Positions 62,712 through 64,000 of a DNA stretch of 64,000 bases are shown one piece after another. The translations under genes were made by a program, and so were the position numbers. The notes below the pieces were generated by a model. That model was not told the origin of the DNA. It saw only the letters and a program-made list of their open reading frames with translations, and ran no database searches. How positions within the stretch are numbered: position 1 is the stretch's first letter; each line of letters opens with the position of its first letter. Origin of the DNA: Sphingomonadales bacterium Ga0077559. Lineage in GTDB: Bacteria; Pseudomonadota; Alphaproteobacteria; Sphingomonadales; Sphingomonadaceae. The stretch covers positions 1 through 64,000 of the forward strand of contig LNFK01000075.1 in NCBI GenBank assembly GCA_001464315.1, given 5' to 3'.

Positions 62712-63047
62712 ATGGATATGGATCATGATCGGCAAATGCTGATTCGCGCGGAACTCAGCGACCTTTTGGAGGCGTTGCGGTTGACCTCGTTCGATACCAA
62801 CCCGCTGCAATTCCTCGTCCGGCTGGAGGCGATCCGCCAGACCGCGATTGCGCATCACTTCGCCGCGGTCGCAGAAATCGCCAGCGTATTCGAAGCATCG
62901 ATGGAACGCGTGATGCAAAGCGGCGGCGGCGATTCGGTGGTTTCGAGTTTTACCGGTATATTGGGCGACGCCATCGGCTGTTCGCAATTGAGCCCGGCAG
63001 TGACTCAGTCGTTATTGGCATCGGTCGCGGTGCGGTTGCCGAACTGA
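62712..63047 (+). CDS. Small helical protein behind a CtrA site
   Basis: 111 residues, family not recognised. ELSDLLEALRLTSFDTNPLQFLVRLEAIRQTAIAHHFAAVAEIASVFEASMERV suggests a helical bundle with a His pair (about 46-47), somewhat like an Hpt domain, followed by SVVSSFTGILGDAIGCSQL. No signal or membrane segment. The CtrA-type box suggests cell-cycle or motility regulation. Function unknown. Confidence 0.7.
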   Translation: MDMDHDRQMLIRAELSDLLEALRLTSFDTNPLQFLVRLEAIRQTAIAHHFAAVAEIASVFEASMERVMQSGGGDSVVSSFTGILGDAIGCSQLSPAVTQSLLASVAVRLPN

Positions 63048-63082
63048 TTCAATTTTACGAGTGATGTGCTAGGGCGTTCACC

Positions 63083-63649
63083 ATGGACGCGCTTCTCTCC
63101 ACTTTGCTGTCGGTATTCCTTGCCGAAATGGGCGACCGGACGCAGATTTTGGCAGCGGCCTTGGCTTTGCGCTATCACAAGAACGGCGCGGTGCTGGCTG
63201 GGCTGGCTGCTGCGACTTTACTCAATTGCATGATTTCGGCGGCGGGCGGATCGGTGATTGATAGCTGGATCAGCGAAGCACCGCTCAAACTGTTTGCTGG
63301 CCTTGCCTATATCTTCGCCGGCGCAGGCATGTTGATGTGGCGGCGGGTTGTCGACCCATTGACGAAGTGGAAGACGCCCCCTTTCGTGACTGCGTTCCTC
63401 GGCCTGTTTATCCTCGAATTCGGGGACAAGAGCCAGTTCATCATCGCCGCACAGGCCGCGCGAACGCCGTTCTGGCCCATGGCAGCAGTCGGTGGCTTTG
63501 TCGGCATCATGGCTGCGACAGTCCCGGCCGTGTTCCTGCGCGAGCGGTTGGCAACTATCGTGCCGCTCAAACCGATTCGCTGGATTTCGGGTGCGTTACT
63601 GCTCGGCTGGGGAATCTTATTGGCGTTGCAGGCTTTCGGTCTCGCCTAA
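63083..63649 (+). CDS. GDT1/TMEM165 family membrane protein
   Basis: 188 residues, six helices in two repeats, each with the ExGD(K/R)(T/S) motif: E15-M-G-D-R-T20 and E112-F-G-D-K-S117. Family members transport Mn2+ or Ca2+ against protons. No upstream overlap; 35 bases after the CtrA-controlled gene, but the SD is weak. Confidence 0.92.
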   Translation: MDALLSTLLSVFLAEMGDRTQILAAALALRYHKNGAVLAGLAAATLLNCMISAAGGSVIDSWISEAPLKLFAGLAYIFAGAGMLMWRRVVDPLTKWKTPPFVTAFLGLFILEFGDKSQFIIAAQAARTPFWPMAAVGGFVGIMAATVPAVFLRERLATIVPLKPIRWISGALLLGWGILLALQAFGLA

Positions 63650-63749
63650 GTGACCCGCTCAATCTGTCTGGGCGGGAAGCTCGGGTGGCAATAAGGGCAG
63701 GGCGTTCCTATATCACAGGGAGACCCAATCCCCTGAACGGAGAATCAAT

Positions 63750-64000
63750 ATGGCAGAAGGTGACAATAGCAAGAAGGCGCTGGCCGACGCATTGAATGGC
63801 CTGCTGGCCGATTATTATGCGCTGTATCTGAAGACGAAGAACTTCCACTGGCATGTGACAGGTCCGCATTTTCGCGAATATCATCTGCTGTTCGACGAGC
63901 AGGCAACCGAATTGATCGCGACCACCGATCTGGTGGCAGAGCGCGTGCGCAAGCTCGGGCAGGATACGCTGACATCAATTGGCGCGATTGCGGGCAAGCA
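63750..64000 (+). CDS. dps: Dps family DNA-binding ferritin (partial, runs off the end)
   Basis: The first 83 codons only. ADALNGLLADYYALYLKTKNFHWHVTGPHFREYHLLFDEQATELIATTDLVAERVRKLG contains the dinuclear ferroxidase ligands (H33-type His, FDEQATELIATTD) of Dps. GGAGA precedes ATG 63750. It protects DNA from oxidative damage by storing iron. The 3' end lies outside the window. Confidence 0.9.
   Translation, partial: MAEGDNSKKALADALNGLLADYYALYLKTKNFHWHVTGPHFREYHLLFDEQATELIATTDLVAERVRKLGQDTLTSIGAIAGK

Overview
This is a chromosomal window from an alphaproteobacterium, most likely a sphingomonad (order Sphingomonadales). The left edge carries the 5' end of a 16S rRNA gene on the minus strand, with a leader, boxA and promoter. 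The same lineage is suggested by an astaxanthin-type carotenoid pair (crtW/crtZ), DivK with a DUF3572 neighbour, DUF1476-BolA-monothiol glutaredoxin, a suf operon led by an Rrf2 regulator, an EcfG-type GGAAC-N16-CGTT promoter, a CtrA-type TTAA-N7-TTAAC box and many ATGA/GTGA start-stop overlaps. No tRNA, CRISPR array, prophage or insertion sequence was recognised.

Layout. 1-1077: rRNA start and a roughly 0.5 kb regulatory or non-coding stretch. 1.1-6.4 kb: a Wzx-like flippase facing a glycosyltransferase/methyltransferase pair, a 2-oxoglutarate oxygenase, and a coupled EVE/ATP-grasp pair. 6.4-13.7 kb: csbD behind an EcfG promoter, then a ten-gene minus-strand run (GST, serine hydrolase, scoB, DUF5076, a membrane protein, scoA, HAD, VIT1-like, SMP-30, GNAT). 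13.8-17.8 kb: a tandem Usp behind an FNR-type box, an aldehyde dehydrogenase, a DUF454 protein and crtZ-crtW. 18.0-22.6 kb: leuC, two small genes, leuD, a quinone reductase, DUF1476, bolA and grxD. 22.6-26.5 kb: MFS, YeiH and GlpD.

26.6-30.4 kb is the most unusual block: a membrane TIR-TPR protein, an unknown protein ending in a His-rich linker and three exact 14-residue THGGI repeats, and a TRAFs-binding/TPR protein with a SLOG-like domain and a cyclase-like tail. An AraC regulator follows. A TIR enzyme beside a SLOG-like protein recalls Thoeris logic, and I flag it as a candidate undescribed signalling or conflict module.

31.5-38.7 kb: rrf2-sufB-(49-codon membrane ORF)-sufC-sufD-sufS-sufT-sufA, continuing into a HAD nucleotidase and dapD. 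A palindromic repeat element lies inside the sufS reading frame. 38.7-45.5 kb: a structured intergenic RNA candidate, ydcH, terC, a second Usp, an NTF2-like protein, HNH, M20 amidohydrolase, a serine-hydrolase lipoprotein and two tandem EF-hand/DUF3617 lipoproteins. 45.6-52.2 kb: uvrB (possibly leaderless), an FNR-controlled STAS protein, CHAP, TauE, DUF305 and thrS. 52.3-58.8 kb: an extensin-like protein, a lipoprotein, a thiolase and a CaiB-type CoA-transferase, then an overlapping minus-strand operon (FemAB-like, RidA, HAD, DUF3572). 58.9-64 kb: divK, a DUF3800 gene broken by one amber codon, a Ca2+/H+ antiporter, a BacNav-like channel, rpmG, a CtrA-controlled small protein, GDT1 and the start of dps.

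Starts were chosen by hand from ATG/GTG/TTG codons, Shine-Dalgarno (SD) matches and overlaps with upstream stops. Functions come from recognised motifs; no database search was run.
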